A stretch of DNA of 64,000 bases, taken from the NCBI RefSeq assembly GCF_002843175.1, contig NZ_PJEO01000017.1:1-64000 (forward strand), given 5' to 3'. The position numbers were made by a program, and so were the translations under genes. The DNA comes from Confluentibacter flavum. Its GTDB lineage: Bacteria > Bacteroidota > Bacteroidia > Flavobacteriales > Flavobacteriaceae. The notes beneath the pieces are model-generated. The model saw only the letters and a program-made list of their open reading frames with translations. It was not told the DNA's origin and did no database searches. Position 1 is the stretch's first letter; each line of letters begins with the position of its first letter. Below, one piece after another: positions 16,691 through 25,333 of this stretch.

Positions 16691-17209
16691 TTATTGAGGA
16701 TTTACTGTTGAAGCTGAATTTACTGTTAAGGTAACAATATCTCTATCAAACAAATACAAGCCTCCTTTATCGTCACCAATTAAATTTATCTTATCTAAAA
16801 TAGTACGCGCCACGGCTTCTTCTTCAATTTGTTCCGCAACATACCATTGTAAAAAGTTATGTGTTGAATAATCTTTTTCTTGTAAACTAATATGAACTAA
16901 TTCATTAATACTATCTGAAACAAAAATTTCATGCTTATAGAGTTCTTCAAACATTTCTTTAAATGAGTTAAACGTCACGTTTGGTGCGGCAAGCGCTGAT
17001 ACTTGGGCATGGCCACCACGTTCATTGACGTATTTAACCAATTTTAGCATATGGTCACGCTCTTCTTGCGATTGCTTGAACATAAAACCTGCAACACCTT
17101 CTAGCCCTTTAACTTCTGCCCAGCACGCCATAGCTAAATAAATTTGTGACGATTCAGCTTCAATTTTTATCTGGTTGTTCAGTGCTTTTTCTATATTTTC
17201 TGATAACAT
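16691..17209 (-). CDS. ftnA: Non-heme ferritin
   Basis: A 172-residue iron-storage protein, four-helix bundle. Ferroxidase ligands are visible: E17/E18 (in IKIEAESSQIYLAM), E52 and H55 (in SQEERDHMLKLV) and the acidic/Gln set near EEEAVARTIL. The length matches bacterial FtnA rather than bacterioferritin, and no heme methionine is evident. It oxidises and stores Fe2+ in the cytoplasm. It is followed by a small Cys-rich gene. Confidence 0.95.
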   Translation of the reverse strand: MLSENIEKALNNQIKIEAESSQIYLAMACWAEVKGLEGVAGFMFKQSQEERDHMLKLVKYVNERGGHAQVSALAAPNVTFNSFKEMFEELYKHEIFVSDSINELVHISLQEKDYSTHNFLQWYVAEQIEEEAVARTILDKINLIGDDKGGLYLFDRDIVTLTVNSASTVNPQ

Positions 17210-17317
17210 AATTTTGCTTTTTCTGTAAAGTTAATAAATTCTTTAAGCATTCAAAGTAGACTTAATACAATAATGCTAAAGATTAAAAATTATAATAAGA
17301 TTAAATCTTTTAAAAAA

Positions 17318-19459
17318 TTAACTTATATGCAATCCATTTGGCACATTAGCATCATCAGGATTTACAAAAACCAATTTTCCTTCGGCGTTTTCTGTCATTA
17401 AAATCATGCCCTGACTAACAACCCCTCGGAGTTCTCTTGGGGCAAGATTCACTAAAACGGTTACACGCTTTCCAATGATTTCTTTTGGCGTAAAACTTTC
17501 GGCGATACCTGATACAATGGTGCGTACATCAATACCTGTATCTACTTTTAGCACCAATAATTTTTTAGCTTTTGGCATTTTTTCGGCTTCTAAAATAGTC
17601 CCTACACGAATATCTAATTTTGTAAAATCGTCGAAAGTGATTTCCTCTTTTTGTGGCTGCGGAGGCTGTGCTGAGCTTGTCGAAGCATTTGCTTTTTTAC
17701 TGGCTTCCAATTTATCTAATTGAAACTGTATGGTATCATCTTCAATTTTAGAGAATAATAATTCGGCGTCACCTATTTGGTGTCCTGATGGGAGTATTAT
17801 GTTTTTTGTTGAAATGTCGTTCCAACCTAATGCGTCATTGCTAGACTCATCCTTATGAGTCGTGGCAATCTGTTTATTTGAAGAGATAACCACGTCGCTT
17901 TGCTCCTCGTTATGACGTAACCCAAGAATACCTTTAAGTTTTGCTGAAGTAAACGGCAAAAAAGGCTCGCTTAACGTTGCTAATGACGAAGCTATTTGTA
18001 ATGCGACATACATAATGGTTTTAGTTCTTTCTTCATCTACTTTAAAGACTTTCCAAGGCTCTTCATCAGCTAAATACTTGTTTCCAAGTCGTGCTAAATT
18101 CATGAGTTCTTGTTGTGCTTCCCTAAAACGGTAACGCTCAATAGAACTGGCAATAACGTCTGGATAGGCTTTTACAGCTGCCAAAGTTTCTTCATCAACT
18201 GAAGATAAGTCATTAGGTTTAGGCACCACACCACTGTAATATTTATTGGTCAACACCACCACACGATTAATGAAGTTTCCAAAAATGGCTACCAATTCAT
18301 TGTTATTTCTAGCCTGAAAATCTTTCCATGTAAAATCGTTATCCTTCGTTTCTGGTGCATTAGCGGTCAACGCGTAACGCAATACATCTTGTTGATTTGG
18401 GAATTCCAACAAATAGTCTGGCAACCAAACTGCCCAGTTTTTAGATGTGGATAATTTATTGCCTTCTAAGTTTAAAAACTCGTTGGCCGGAACATTTTCT
18501 GGCAAAATGTAGCTGCCTTCCCTTTTTAACATCACCGGGAAAATAATGCAATGAAACACAATATTATCCTTTCCTATAAAGTGCACCAATTTGGTATCTT
18601 CGCTTTTCCAATATGGCTCCCAATCTTTGCCTACTCTCGCCGCCCACTCTTTAGTAGAAGATATGTAACCAATAGGCGCATCAAACCAAACGTACAACAC
18701 TTTGCCTTCCCCTCCTTTAACAGGCACAGGAATACCCCAATCTAAATCGCGTGTTACGGCACGTGGACGCAAACCATCATCAATCCAAGATTTTACTTGT
18801 CCGTACACATTCGGTTTCCAATCTTTTTTATGACCTTCTAAAATCCATTCCTTTAAAAAATCTTCATGTCTATCTAAAGGCAAATACCAATGTTTAGTTT
18901 CCTTTAAAGTAGGTACGTTGCCTGTTAGGGCAGATTTCGGATTTATTAAATCCATGGCATTTAAACTTGTTCCACATTTTTCACACTGATCGCCATATGC
19001 TTCTTCATTCCCGCATTTAGGACAAGTCCCCGTTACAAACCGATCGGCTAGAAACTGATTGGCCTGTGCATCATACAATTGCTCGGATGTTTCCTCAATA
19101 AATTCGCCTTTATCATATAAGGTTTTAAAGAATTCTGATGCGGTTTTATGATGGATTTTAGCCGAAGTCCGTGAATAATTATCAAAAGAAATCCCAAATT
19201 CTTCAAACGATTTTTTAATAATAGCATGATATTTATCAACCACATCTTGTGGAGACACCCCTTCATTTTTTGCTTTAATGGTGATAGGCACACCGTGTTC
19301 ATCGCTTCCGCCAATAAAAACCACATCGTTTCCTGTTAAGCGTAAAAAACGTGCATAAATATCGGCTGGCACATACACCCCTGCTAAATGTCCAATATGA
19401 ATTGGGCCGTTGGTATAAGGTAATGCGGAGGTGATGGTATATCGTTTTGGTTTGTTCAT
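17318..19459 (-). CDS. metG: Methionyl-tRNA synthetase
   Basis: A 713-residue class I synthetase charging tRNA-Met. It has the HIGH motif (PIHIGHLAG), the zinc knuckle ([18 protein letters not shown]), KLSTS in place of KMSKS, an anticodon-binding helical domain (about 390-560) and a C-terminal tRNA-binding EMAP/Trbp111 domain (about 608-713, [12 protein letters not shown]). The linker carries two in-frame inserts from dispersed repeats. One covers residues about 515-543 ([20 protein letters not shown]) and the other residues about 592-597 (STSSAQ). Both avoid structured domains, so the enzyme is probably functional. Confidence 0.97.
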   Translation of the reverse strand: MNKPKRYTITSALPYTNGPIHIGHLAGVYVPADIYARFLRLTGNDVVFIGGSDEHGVPITIKAKNEGVSPQDVVDKYHAIIKKSFEEFGISFDNYSRTSAKIHHKTASEFFKTLYDKGEFIEETSEQLYDAQANQFLADRFVTGTCPKCGNEEAYGDQCEKCGTSLNAMDLINPKSALTGNVPTLKETKHWYLPLDRHEDFLKEWILEGHKKDWKPNVYGQVKSWIDDGLRPRAVTRDLDWGIPVPVKGGEGKVLYVWFDAPIGYISSTKEWAARVGKDWEPYWKSEDTKLVHFIGKDNIVFHCIIFPVMLKREGSYILPENVPANEFLNLEGNKLSTSKNWAVWLPDYLLEFPNQQDVLRYALTANAPETKDNDFTWKDFQARNNNELVAIFGNFINRVVVLTNKYYSGVVPKPNDLSSVDEETLAAVKAYPDVIASSIERYRFREAQQELMNLARLGNKYLADEEPWKVFKVDEERTKTIMYVALQIASSLATLSEPFLPFTSAKLKGILGLRHNEEQSDVVISSNKQIATTHKDESSNDALGWNDISTKNIILPSGHQIGDAELLFSKIEDDTIQFQLDKLEASKKANASTSSAQPPQPQKEEITFDDFTKLDIRVGTILEAEKMPKAKKLLVLKVDTGIDVRTIVSGIAESFTPKEIIGKRVTVLVNLAPRELRGVVSQGMILMTENAEGKLVFVNPDDANVPNGLHIS
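17671..17686. repeat. Short dispersed repeat in the metG linker
   Basis: CTGAGCTTGTCGAAGC, read in metG as STSSAQ. The sequence GCTTCGACAAGCTCAG is a palindrome-forming repeat that I recall as common in flavobacterial genomes; only this copy is seen in the window. Confidence 0.5.
17833..17917. repeat. Dispersed palindromic element inside metG, in frame
   Basis: An 85-bp unit bounded by CGTCAT (17833-17838) and ATGACG (17912-17917). It has further inverted parts (GACTCAT/ATGAGTC near 17853-17861; AACGAGGAGCAAAGCGACG against CGTCATTGC ends). It shares ends with the elements at 9949-10022 and 19482-19564 and is translated without a stop. Confidence 0.78.
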
Positions 19460-19481
19460 TAAATCTATAAATTAATTATAA

Positions 19482-19564
19482 CGTCATTGCGAAGGAGGTA
19501 CGACTGTGGCAATCTCATGAATAGTAATTAAATTAACAGATTCCCGCGCTTCGCTCGGAATGAC
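19482..19564. repeat. Intergenic copy of the CGTCAT...ATGAC palindromic element
   Basis: CGTCATTGCGAAGGAGG starts the unit and CGCTTCGCTCGGAATGAC ends it. It lies 22 bp upstream of the metG start codon and would be in the 5' leader of metG and near the promoter of the divergent carboxypeptidase. Confidence 0.8.
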
Positions 19565-19616
19565 ATATCTTTTGAAGGCATAAAAGTACACATTTTGAAA
19601 CCGATTTAGAAAAAAA

Positions 19617-20651
19617 ATGTACATTTACGTTATGTCAAGAAACCTACTAACAATTGCATTATGTTGTGTTGCTTTTTTCTTAGGAAAAGCTCCTATGCAG
19701 GCACAGGATAATCAATCAAAACAAACGAAAACTTTGAAACAACCACCCTACTTAAAAGCTGGCGATACCGTTACCATTGTTGCGCCATCGGGCATTTTAA
19801 AAAACAGAACGGCCGAGATTGAGCAAGCCAAAGCGCTTTTAAAAAGTTGGGGACTACATACCGTTGTTGGAAAACATGTGTTCAATCAGAACAACCATTT
19901 TGCAGGAACCGATACCGAGCGCGCTGAAGACTTCCAAAATGCGCTGGACGATCCTAAAATCAAGGCTATTTGGTGTGCCCGTGGTGGTTACGGAGCTGTT
20001 AGAATACTTGATAAATTAGATTATACCAAATTTAACATCAAACCCAAATGGGTTATTGGATATAGCGATATTACCGCATTACACAATCAAGTCCATAATT
20101 TAGGTTTTGAAAGTCTGCACGCCATGATGTGCACCAGTTTACAAGATGGTGCCGAAAACATTAAAGAAACCATTTCAACCTTTAAAACCGCGCTTTTTGG
20201 AAACCCTTTAACGTACACGCTTCAAGGCTCCAAATATAATAAACCAGGAAACGTATGTGCGCCTATTGTTGGTGGCAATTTATCCATTTTATACAGTATG
20301 TTGGGGTCTAATACCAGTATTGATACCTCTGGAAAAATATTGTTTATTGAGGAAATTGGTGAATATGAATATAGCATTGACCGTATGTTGCAAAGTTTAA
20401 AACGTGCCGGTTATTTTAATAATTGTAAAGGTGTTATTGTTGGAGATATTTCTAAAATACGTAAAAACACCACCCTTTGGGGAAGCCCTGTACAGCAACT
20501 CATTTTAGATACTTTAGCAGATTATGATTTCCCGGTAGCTTTTAATATGCCTGCTGGTCATGAAAAAGACAATCGTGCTATGATTTTGGGCAGAATGGTT
20601 GATTTAACGATAAATAAAGAACAATCAACCATTATTTTTAAAGATTATTGA
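19617..20651 (+). CDS. LD-carboxypeptidase (peptidase S66 family)
   Basis: A 344-residue exported protein with a signal peptide (about 7-29, ending MQAQ). It has the S66 fold of LdcA/MccF: the nucleophile S150 in VIGYSDITALH, E245/E246 in LFIEEIGEYEYS and H315 in PAGHEKDNR. The family removes the terminal D-Ala from murein tetrapeptides during peptidoglycan recycling. Export to the periplasm is a common variation in Bacteroidota. The start could be ATG 19617 or ATG 19632 (MSRNLL); the latter gives the cleaner signal peptide. The stop codon lies inside a long hairpin. Confidence 0.93.
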   Translation: MYIYVMSRNLLTIALCCVAFFLGKAPMQAQDNQSKQTKTLKQPPYLKAGDTVTIVAPSGILKNRTAEIEQAKALLKSWGLHTVVGKHVFNQNNHFAGTDTERAEDFQNALDDPKIKAIWCARGGYGAVRILDKLDYTKFNIKPKWVIGYSDITALHNQVHNLGFESLHAMMCTSLQDGAENIKETISTFKTALFGNPLTYTLQGSKYNKPGNVCAPIVGGNLSILYSMLGSNTSIDTSGKILFIEEIGEYEYSIDRMLQSLKRAGYFNNCKGVIVGDISKIRKNTTLWGSPVQQLILDTLADYDFPVAFNMPAGHEKDNRAMILGRMVDLTINKEQSTIIFKDY

Positions 20652-20690
20652 AATATGTTATAATATTGTTATAACATATTAATAATCTTT
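20640..20690 (+). repeat. Long near-perfect hairpin spanning the stop codon of the carboxypeptidase gene
   Basis: AAAGATTATT (20640-20649) pairs with AATAATCTTT (20681-20690), and AATATGTTATAA (20652-20663) pairs with TTATAACATATT (20669-20680). The loop is 5 nt and there is a 2-nt bulge (GA). The TGA stop overlaps the left arm. No T run follows, so it is not a classic terminator. Confidence 0.85.
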
Positions 20691-20704
20691 AAAATAGACT
20701 CCAA

Positions 20705-20944
20705 ATGAAAAAAACATTACAATTTTTATCAGTTGCAATTATCCTTTTACTTTCTATAAATGTAAAAGCCGACACCATTATCAATTCAGAATTAAATTTA
20801 TTTAACCCAGATGTGCGTAAATGTCTTTTAGAAGCTTCAAAAAGTGAAGGTTGGGAATTAAAATCAATTTACATGAATTCTGAAGAAAAATTAGTTTATG
20901 TCTTTTCAAAAGGCAATGATGACAAAGTATATTTAAGCAAGTAA
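20705..20944 (+). CDS. Small exported protein
   Basis: A 79-residue protein with a clear signal peptide (KKTLQFLSVAIILLLSINVKA), leaving about 57 mature residues. These include a single cysteine (VRKCLLEASKSEGWELKSIY). I do not recognise the family. It lies 15 bp beyond the long hairpin and has its own terminator, so it is probably a separately controlled small gene. Confidence 0.75.
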   Translation: MKKTLQFLSVAIILLLSINVKADTIINSELNLFNPDVRKCLLEASKSEGWELKSIYMNSEEKLVYVFSKGNDDKVYLSK

Positions 20945-20984
20945 TTAATTACTTCTTTATATTTTATATCATAAAAAGTATATT

Positions 20985-21020
20985 AAAACCACCTATTCAT
21001 TTATATATAGGTGGTTTTTT
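20985..21020 (+). terminator. Terminator of the small exported protein gene
   Basis: AAAACCACCTAT (20985-20996) pairs with ATAGGTGGTTTT (21007-21018) and a T run follows. The run of A at the left could let it serve the convergent minus-strand gene too. Confidence 0.85.
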
Positions 21021-21038
21021 ATGTAATCAAAAATTAAT

Positions 21039-21461
21039 CTATTTGATCTTGGCTTCTTTTATTTTTAATTCTCCAATTTCATTGCCTTCTTTATCTATAA
21101 AGCCAAAATAACCTTCTTCTTCTACCAAAGCCCAATTCCCTTGATATTCTCCAAACAAAGATATTTTATTATATTTTGGTTTTACAACCTCATTTCCTTC
21201 ATTATCAATGAATCCATAATAGCCTTCTTTTTCAACCAAAGCCCAGTTCTCTAGGTATTCTCCAAACAAAGATATTTCATTATACCTTGATTCTACAACC
21301 ACGTTTCCATCTGTATCAATAAAACCTAAGTAACCATCTTTGGCTACCATGGCCCAATCTTTATGATTTTCCTCAAAAGGCCAAATTTTTTCGAAACGTA
21401 ATTTTCCATGGGTTATATATGTAATAATAACCATAATTAACGTTAAATAATGCTTTTTCAT
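21039..21461 (-). CDS. WG-repeat protein
   Basis: A 140-residue exported protein (hydrophobic start MKKHYLTLIMVIITYITHG). The rest is three WG/KWG-type repeats of about 34 residues, each reading W-A-(M/L)-V-(A/E)-K-(D/E)-G-Y-x-G-F-I-D, with NWALVEKEGYYGFID and NWALVEEEGYFGFID as the clearest. Such repeats fold as beta sheets and probably mediate binding. It is 27 bp downstream of the TonB-C-like gene, and likely transcribed with it and the sigma factor. Confidence 0.88.
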   Translation of the reverse strand: MKKHYLTLIMVIITYITHGKLRFEKIWPFEENHKDWAMVAKDGYLGFIDTDGNVVVESRYNEISLFGEYLENWALVEKEGYYGFIDNEGNEVVKPKYNKISLFGEYQGNWALVEEEGYFGFIDKEGNEIGELKIKEAKIK

Positions 21462-21488
21462 AATAATTTGCTTTTTTAATAATTTTAA

Positions 21489-22331
21489 TTATTCTTTTGG
21501 ATAAAACAATGTATTCAACTTTTTCAATTCCTCTTTCAGTTCTTGAATAGTTACTTCTTTAAAATTAAATTTTAAATCTGGGTTTGCTTCTGTTTTAGCT
21601 TCGATAAGGTCTAAATAGAGTTTGTCTTCTTTCATTTTTATCGCAATAATTACCACATCTTCATCTTTTGGCACATATCCAAAATCAAAACCTTCAAAAT
21701 AACGACTGGGTAAAATGGAATTTAATGATTTAAATACCATGTTTACTTTAGTACCATCTTCTTTTTTAACTTTAAGTTTATAATTTATTCTATTGTTTCT
21801 ATTGGTAAAAAGGTCGCAGTTAATCCAACCTAATTGAGATGTTGAAAAGACGTAATTAGATACTTCTTGTGTTGTAATCGTTGTGCTATCCTCTCTTTTT
21901 AATTTTTCTTCAAATTTTATATCTGATGTTGTTCTACTTTTAAGCTGTATAGGATTGCGGTTATTTATTTTTAAACTATTACCAACCATAAAAGACATTG
22001 GATACGAATAAACAACTGAAACTACTTTTCCTCTTTGTTTCCCAGAGCTCATTTTTGGCATTACTTCCAAGACTCTAATACCTTCTTGTGCCAATTTAAT
22101 ATGTGATGCCATTACCTGTATATCTGTAATATCCCCATTATTGCTTATTACAAACTGCATACTGATTAGATGTTTTCCCATTACATCTAACCCTTCAGCT
22201 ATAGATTCGTCAAAATTAGTTTTGATAAAATTACTTATAGCTTCACTTGTACATTTTTTTTGTTGTGCTTTCTCTAAATTTTTGCAACCGGGAAATATTC
22301 GAACTTCTTGAACTACAGAATACGGAGCCAT
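21489..22331 (-). CDS. TonB C-terminal-like domain protein, probably the 3' part of a split gene
   Basis: A 280-residue frame. Residues about 5-115 match the C-terminal domain of TonB-type energy transducers: VRIFPGCKNLEKAQQKKC, ISNFIKTNFD, MQFVISNNGDITDIQVMAS and VLEVMPKMSSGKQRGK. The remaining part has no match I know. There is no signal peptide at this start. The frame remains open for about 21 codons upstream of the ATG, running back into the end of the previous gene. This fits a single longer gene broken by a one-base shift near 22396-22399. Confidence 0.75.
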   Translation of the reverse strand: MAPYSVVQEVRIFPGCKNLEKAQQKKCTSEAISNFIKTNFDESIAEGLDVMGKHLISMQFVISNNGDITDIQVMASHIKLAQEGIRVLEVMPKMSSGKQRGKVVSVVYSYPMSFMVGNSLKINNRNPIQLKSRTTSDIKFEEKLKREDSTTITTQEVSNYVFSTSQLGWINCDLFTNRNNRINYKLKVKKEDGTKVNMVFKSLNSILPSRYFEGFDFGYVPKDEDVVIIAIKMKEDKLYLDLIEAKTEANPDLKFNFKEVTIQELKEELKKLNTLFYPKE

Positions 22332-22369
22332 TATATCTTCTACTTCTAAAACCTCTATAATATCCGAAC

Positions 22370-23272
22370 CTATTTTAGCTGTTTTCGCCTCAAACTTTTA
22401 CTATCTTGATTTAAAACCTCCCAATTTATAATGCCATCTTTCCATTCGCCAGAAAACAATTGCATGTTTTCTTTCTTATTTTGAGTTGGAAACAAAATTT
22501 CAATACTTGATTTTTCAGCCAGTTTTAAAATGGCATTATCCTTTTTTGCTTCAATAAAAAGCATACCGCCAGTTTCCAACTGTTTGTCATTAGATGTTGT
22601 GCTTAAATTGGCCAATAAAATGTCTGATAATTTATAATACTCGGTAACAGCAATATTTATTTTGCCTTCCACTTTTCCATTATTGGCATCAACAAAAGAG
22701 TTTCCTTTAATAACTAATTTTGTTCCTTCTTTGCAAACAATTGTGGTATCTTTTTTAGAATCTACAACAAAAATTTGAGGTGCTTTTTTTAAGGATTCGA
22801 AATTCGAATTTTCCTTTTTTGATTTTTTTTCAGAAGAAACAATCGTTTTTTCAATCGCATCGTTTTCAATTGAATACACTGTATCTTTTAAGATTTCTGT
22901 CTTTTTACTATCATTCTTAGAGGGAATGGAATCCAAAATTATTGTTGTGTTATTATCAAGAATCGGTTTCGGCTCAACCGTTGTGTTGCCAAATAAAAAC
23001 ATATACGCCAAAATGGAAATAACAACAATTACTGCCGAAATTCCTAAATACTTAAACCATTTCATTTTAGTATAATACTGTTTGGCGCTTTTAATTTCTG
23101 TCTTTAAGGTTTGACGTTTTAAGCCCTCCAGAAAAACAATATGTTCTTCATATAGGTTTTTGAAATAACTGTCCGTTTTTAAGGTATTCAAAAAGATTTC
23201 AGATTCATTGGCTGAAAGCGATTTGTTTAAATACTGATTGATGAATTCTATATGTTGAATGTGATTTTCCAT
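22370..23272 (-). CDS. Single-pass membrane protein of the sigma factor locus (anti-sigma-like), probably the 5' part of a split gene
   Basis: A 300-residue protein. The N-terminal cytoplasmic part (about 1-72; IEFINQYLNKSLSANESEIF) resembles the small N-terminal regions of anti-sigma factors that sit downstream of ECF sigma genes. One membrane helix follows (about 73-94). The periplasmic part includes VVDSKKDTTIVCKEGTKL and FSGEWKDGIINWEVLN. It ends abruptly in SLRRKQLK. Its start lies 12 bp from the sigma factor end. A one-base insertion near the end would join it to the TonB-C-like frame downstream. Confidence 0.78.
   Translation of the reverse strand: MENHIQHIEFINQYLNKSLSANESEIFLNTLKTDSYFKNLYEEHIVFLEGLKRQTLKTEIKSAKQYYTKMKWFKYLGISAVIVVISILAYMFLFGNTTVEPKPILDNNTTIILDSIPSKNDSKKTEILKDTVYSIENDAIEKTIVSSEKKSKKENSNFESLKKAPQIFVVDSKKDTTIVCKEGTKLVIKGNSFVDANNGKVEGKINIAVTEYYKLSDILLANLSTTSNDKQLETGGMLFIEAKKDNAILKLAEKSSIEILFPTQNKKENMQLFSGEWKDGIINWEVLNQDSKSLRRKQLK
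22396..22399 (-). other. Candidate frameshift site
   Basis: On the minus strand the frame runs GAT AGT AAA AGT TTG AGG, ending soon after in TAG. With one more A in the run it reads GAT AGT AAA AAG TTT GAG GCG AAA and continues through KIGSDIIEVLEVEDIMAPYS into the TonB-like protein. Either a recent mutation, a sequencing error in a homopolymer, or a recoding site. Confidence 0.6.
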
Positions 23273-23284
23273 GATGTTCCCGAA

Positions 23285-23824
23285 TTAAGATTGAATCGTT
23301 TTGCTCGCTTGATAGATGTCTTTTGCTTTTGCCAAACACTTGTACTTTTGGTTTTTGGCAACTTTTTCAGAAGCAAATTGCATGATAATGGCAATCTCTT
23401 TAAAGGACTTAGCTTTTTGATAAAACAAGCGTAACAATTCTTGACAACGTTCTCCTAATTCCAGAAATGCGATCTCAGCGAGTTGGTAATTTTTCTCTTC
23501 TAAAACATTATGAAAGTATTCAACTTCATTACTATCTAAATTATGAAGTTCTTCTTTTGAAAATTTGTTCTGAATATCTTTCCAGACAAATCTTGAAACA
23601 GAATATAAATACGTGTAAAATGAAGACGTGAGTTTAAAATCGGACTTTTCCAGATTCCTATGGAGTATAATCAATGCTTCCTGAAACACATCGGAAGCAT
23701 CTTGTTTTTGTCCGCCTTTCGAAATAATTAATGCTTCAATTTTTGGATATAAAGCGTATAATTTACTAAAAGCCTTTTCTCGTTGACCATTCTTAAAAAG
23801 TTCTAAGATTTTTTTATCGTTCAT
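23285..23824 (-). CDS. RNA polymerase sigma-70 family (ECF-type) factor
   Basis: A 179-residue sigma factor. Region 2 (QDASDVFQEALIILHRNL, then SSFYTYLYSVSRFVWKD) and region 4 (LGERCQELLRLFYQKAKSFKEIAIIMQ and a second helix) are recognisable. It matches flavobacterial ECF factors that control cell-envelope loci. The product is probably held by the membrane protein encoded just downstream (anti-sigma-like). The gene is followed by a TonB-C-like frame and a WG-repeat gene, suggesting an envelope-signalling operon. Confidence 0.9.
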   Translation of the reverse strand: MNDKKILELFKNGQREKAFSKLYALYPKIEALIISKGGQKQDASDVFQEALIILHRNLEKSDFKLTSSFYTYLYSVSRFVWKDIQNKFSKEELHNLDSNEVEYFHNVLEEKNYQLAEIAFLELGERCQELLRLFYQKAKSFKEIAIIMQFASEKVAKNQKYKCLAKAKDIYQASKTIQS

Positions 23825-23902
23825 AAAACTTGTTTATTACTTAATGGTCAATTTGCAAAAAGGTCTCCTAAATTTTTTAAAAATTGTTGTAAGTAAAAAA
23901 TA

Positions 23903-23925
23903 GATTCCTGCTTTCGCAGGAAATC
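23903..23925. repeat. Dispersed palindrome GATTCCTGC...GCAGGAAATC
   Basis: TTCCTGC, loop TTTC, GCAGGAA: a perfect 7-bp stem between the sigma factor and the TerB-DnaJ gene. The same sequence in the other orientation occurs in ogt (58104-58121). The following GAAGATTCGACGAAGTC is likely part of the same unit. Confidence 0.75.
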
Positions 23926-23954
23926 GAAGATTCGACGAAGTCAATGACAAAAAT

Positions 23955-24695
23955 CTAAAATCCTCTTTCCTTCTGCAATTGTTCATAAGCCGCTTGCACT
24001 TGCCTAAATTTTTCTTCAGCACCTTGTTGGTGCTCTTTTCCTAAATGGACTACTTTATCGGGGTGGTATTTTTTAGCCATATTTCGGTAGGCTTTTTTAA
24101 TGTCATCGTTGGTAGCCGTTTTTTCGATTTCCAATATTTTATAGGCGCTATCGGCACTCTTGTAGAACATCGCTTTGATGCTTTCATAATCGCTATGACT
24201 AATCCCCAAATAACCCGCAATGGTATAAATTTGGTGCACCTCATCCTCTGTTACCAACCCATCGGCTTTGGCAATTCCGAATAAAAAGTGAATCAATTGC
24301 AAACGCGACGCATGTTCCATCATTTGCCTGATTTGCAAACATACTTGCCTTGTAGAGATATTTTGTTGCTTGTTTATCTCTTTAAAAAGTTTAAACGCAT
24401 GATTGGCGCGTTCTTTACCATACATGCCCACAAATTGATTGCGTACAAAATCCAACTCGCGTTGGTCTTGCTTGCCATCGGCTTTTATAACTATGGAGGC
24501 TAAAATGAGTAGACTTATTTCAAAATCTCCTGATTGCGTTTTCGGTTTTGTATAAATGGGTTGTTGTTCACTACCCGTTTGAAGACTTACACCCACAGAA
24601 TCAACAATACTCCCCAATGCTAAACCTATAATGGCACCAATAGGGCCGCCAAACGACCACCCAATAGCAGCGCCGATCCATTTTGAATAACTCAT
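23955..24695 (-). CDS. TerB-like domain plus C-terminal J-domain protein (DjlA-like)
   Basis: A 246-residue protein. The order is a glycine-rich membrane-associating N-terminus (about 5-35, GWSFGGPIGAIIGLALGSI), a TerB/DjlA-type helical domain (about 55-170) and a C-terminal J domain (about 185-243). The J domain carries the HPD motif in KKYHPDKVVHLG. This is the arrangement of E. coli DjlA, a type III co-chaperone that stimulates DnaK ATPase at the membrane. Length (271 in E. coli) is close. Confidence 0.92.
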   Translation of the reverse strand: MSYSKWIGAAIGWSFGGPIGAIIGLALGSIVDSVGVSLQTGSEQQPIYTKPKTQSGDFEISLLILASIVIKADGKQDQRELDFVRNQFVGMYGKERANHAFKLFKEINKQQNISTRQVCLQIRQMMEHASRLQLIHFLFGIAKADGLVTEDEVHQIYTIAGYLGISHSDYESIKAMFYKSADSAYKILEIEKTATNDDIKKAYRNMAKKYHPDKVVHLGKEHQQGAEEKFRQVQAAYEQLQKERGF

Positions 24696-24865
24696 GTAAT
24701 TTCCTTTATTTTATTAAATGATTTCAAATATAATACTGTTAGTTGGGTTTTCTTGGTGTTTGTTACTAAAAAGGTTTACTGTTATGTTGTTATTTGTTTA
24801 GGGGGACGTCGTTTTAATTAATGAAAGGTGTCTCTGAATACTGCGACTGAAAACTTAATTTTCTG

Positions 24866-24873
24866 TATCTTTG
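24866..24873 (+). promoter_or_regulatory. -7 box of the bacilliredoxin gene
   Basis: TATCTTTG, a perfect TAnnTTTG box, 36 bp before the start codon. Confidence 0.5.
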
Positions 24874-24909
24874 CACTCTATAAAATGTTAATTATTAAAA
24901 TTTAAAAAT

Positions 24910-25320
24910 ATGTATCCAGCAGAATTAGTAAAACCAATGCGAGAAGATTTAACCAAAGTTGGTTTTGAAGAATTACATACTCCTGCGGAAGTAGATGCCG
25001 CTATAGCAAAAGAAGGGACAACACTTGTGGTTGTGAATTCTGTTTGTGGTTGCGCTGCAGCAAACGCAAGACCAGGCGCTAGAATGAGTTTACAAAATGC
25101 CAAACGTCCAGACCATATTGTGACCGTTTTTGCAGGTGTCGATTTTGATGCCGTAACCAGAGCTAGAGAGCTTATGATTCCATTTCCTCCAAGTTCTCCA
25201 AGTATGGCCTTATTTAAAGATGGCGAATTGGTGCACATGTTAGAGCGTCATCACATAGAAGGTAGACCTGCAGAACTTATTGCAGAAAACCTTATGGATG
25301 CTTATAACGAGCATTGTTAA
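24910..25320 (+). CDS. Bacilliredoxin (BrxA/BrxB, YphP/YqiW family)
   Basis: A 136-residue protein of the UPF0403 family. The active site is C46-G-C48 (SVCGCAAANARPG), as in Bacillus BrxA/BrxB, which remove bacillithiol from mixed disulfides on proteins. Later conserved parts are DFDAVTRARE, PPSSPSMALFKDGE and ERHHIEGR. Bacteroidota do not all make bacillithiol, so the thiol partner here is an inference. It has its own promoter box and terminator. Confidence 0.94.
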   Translation: MYPAELVKPMREDLTKVGFEELHTPAEVDAAIAKEGTTLVVVNSVCGCAAANARPGARMSLQNAKRPDHIVTVFAGVDFDAVTRARELMIPFPPSSPSMALFKDGELVHMLERHHIEGRPAELIAENLMDAYNEHC

Positions 25321-25333
25321 GCCTCACACCTAA

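Noticed and set aside
24888-25238. Open frame opposite the bacilliredoxin gene
   Set aside because: The plus-strand gene has the catalytic CGC motif and a promoter box; the reverse frame has only compositional bias (many S, A, F).
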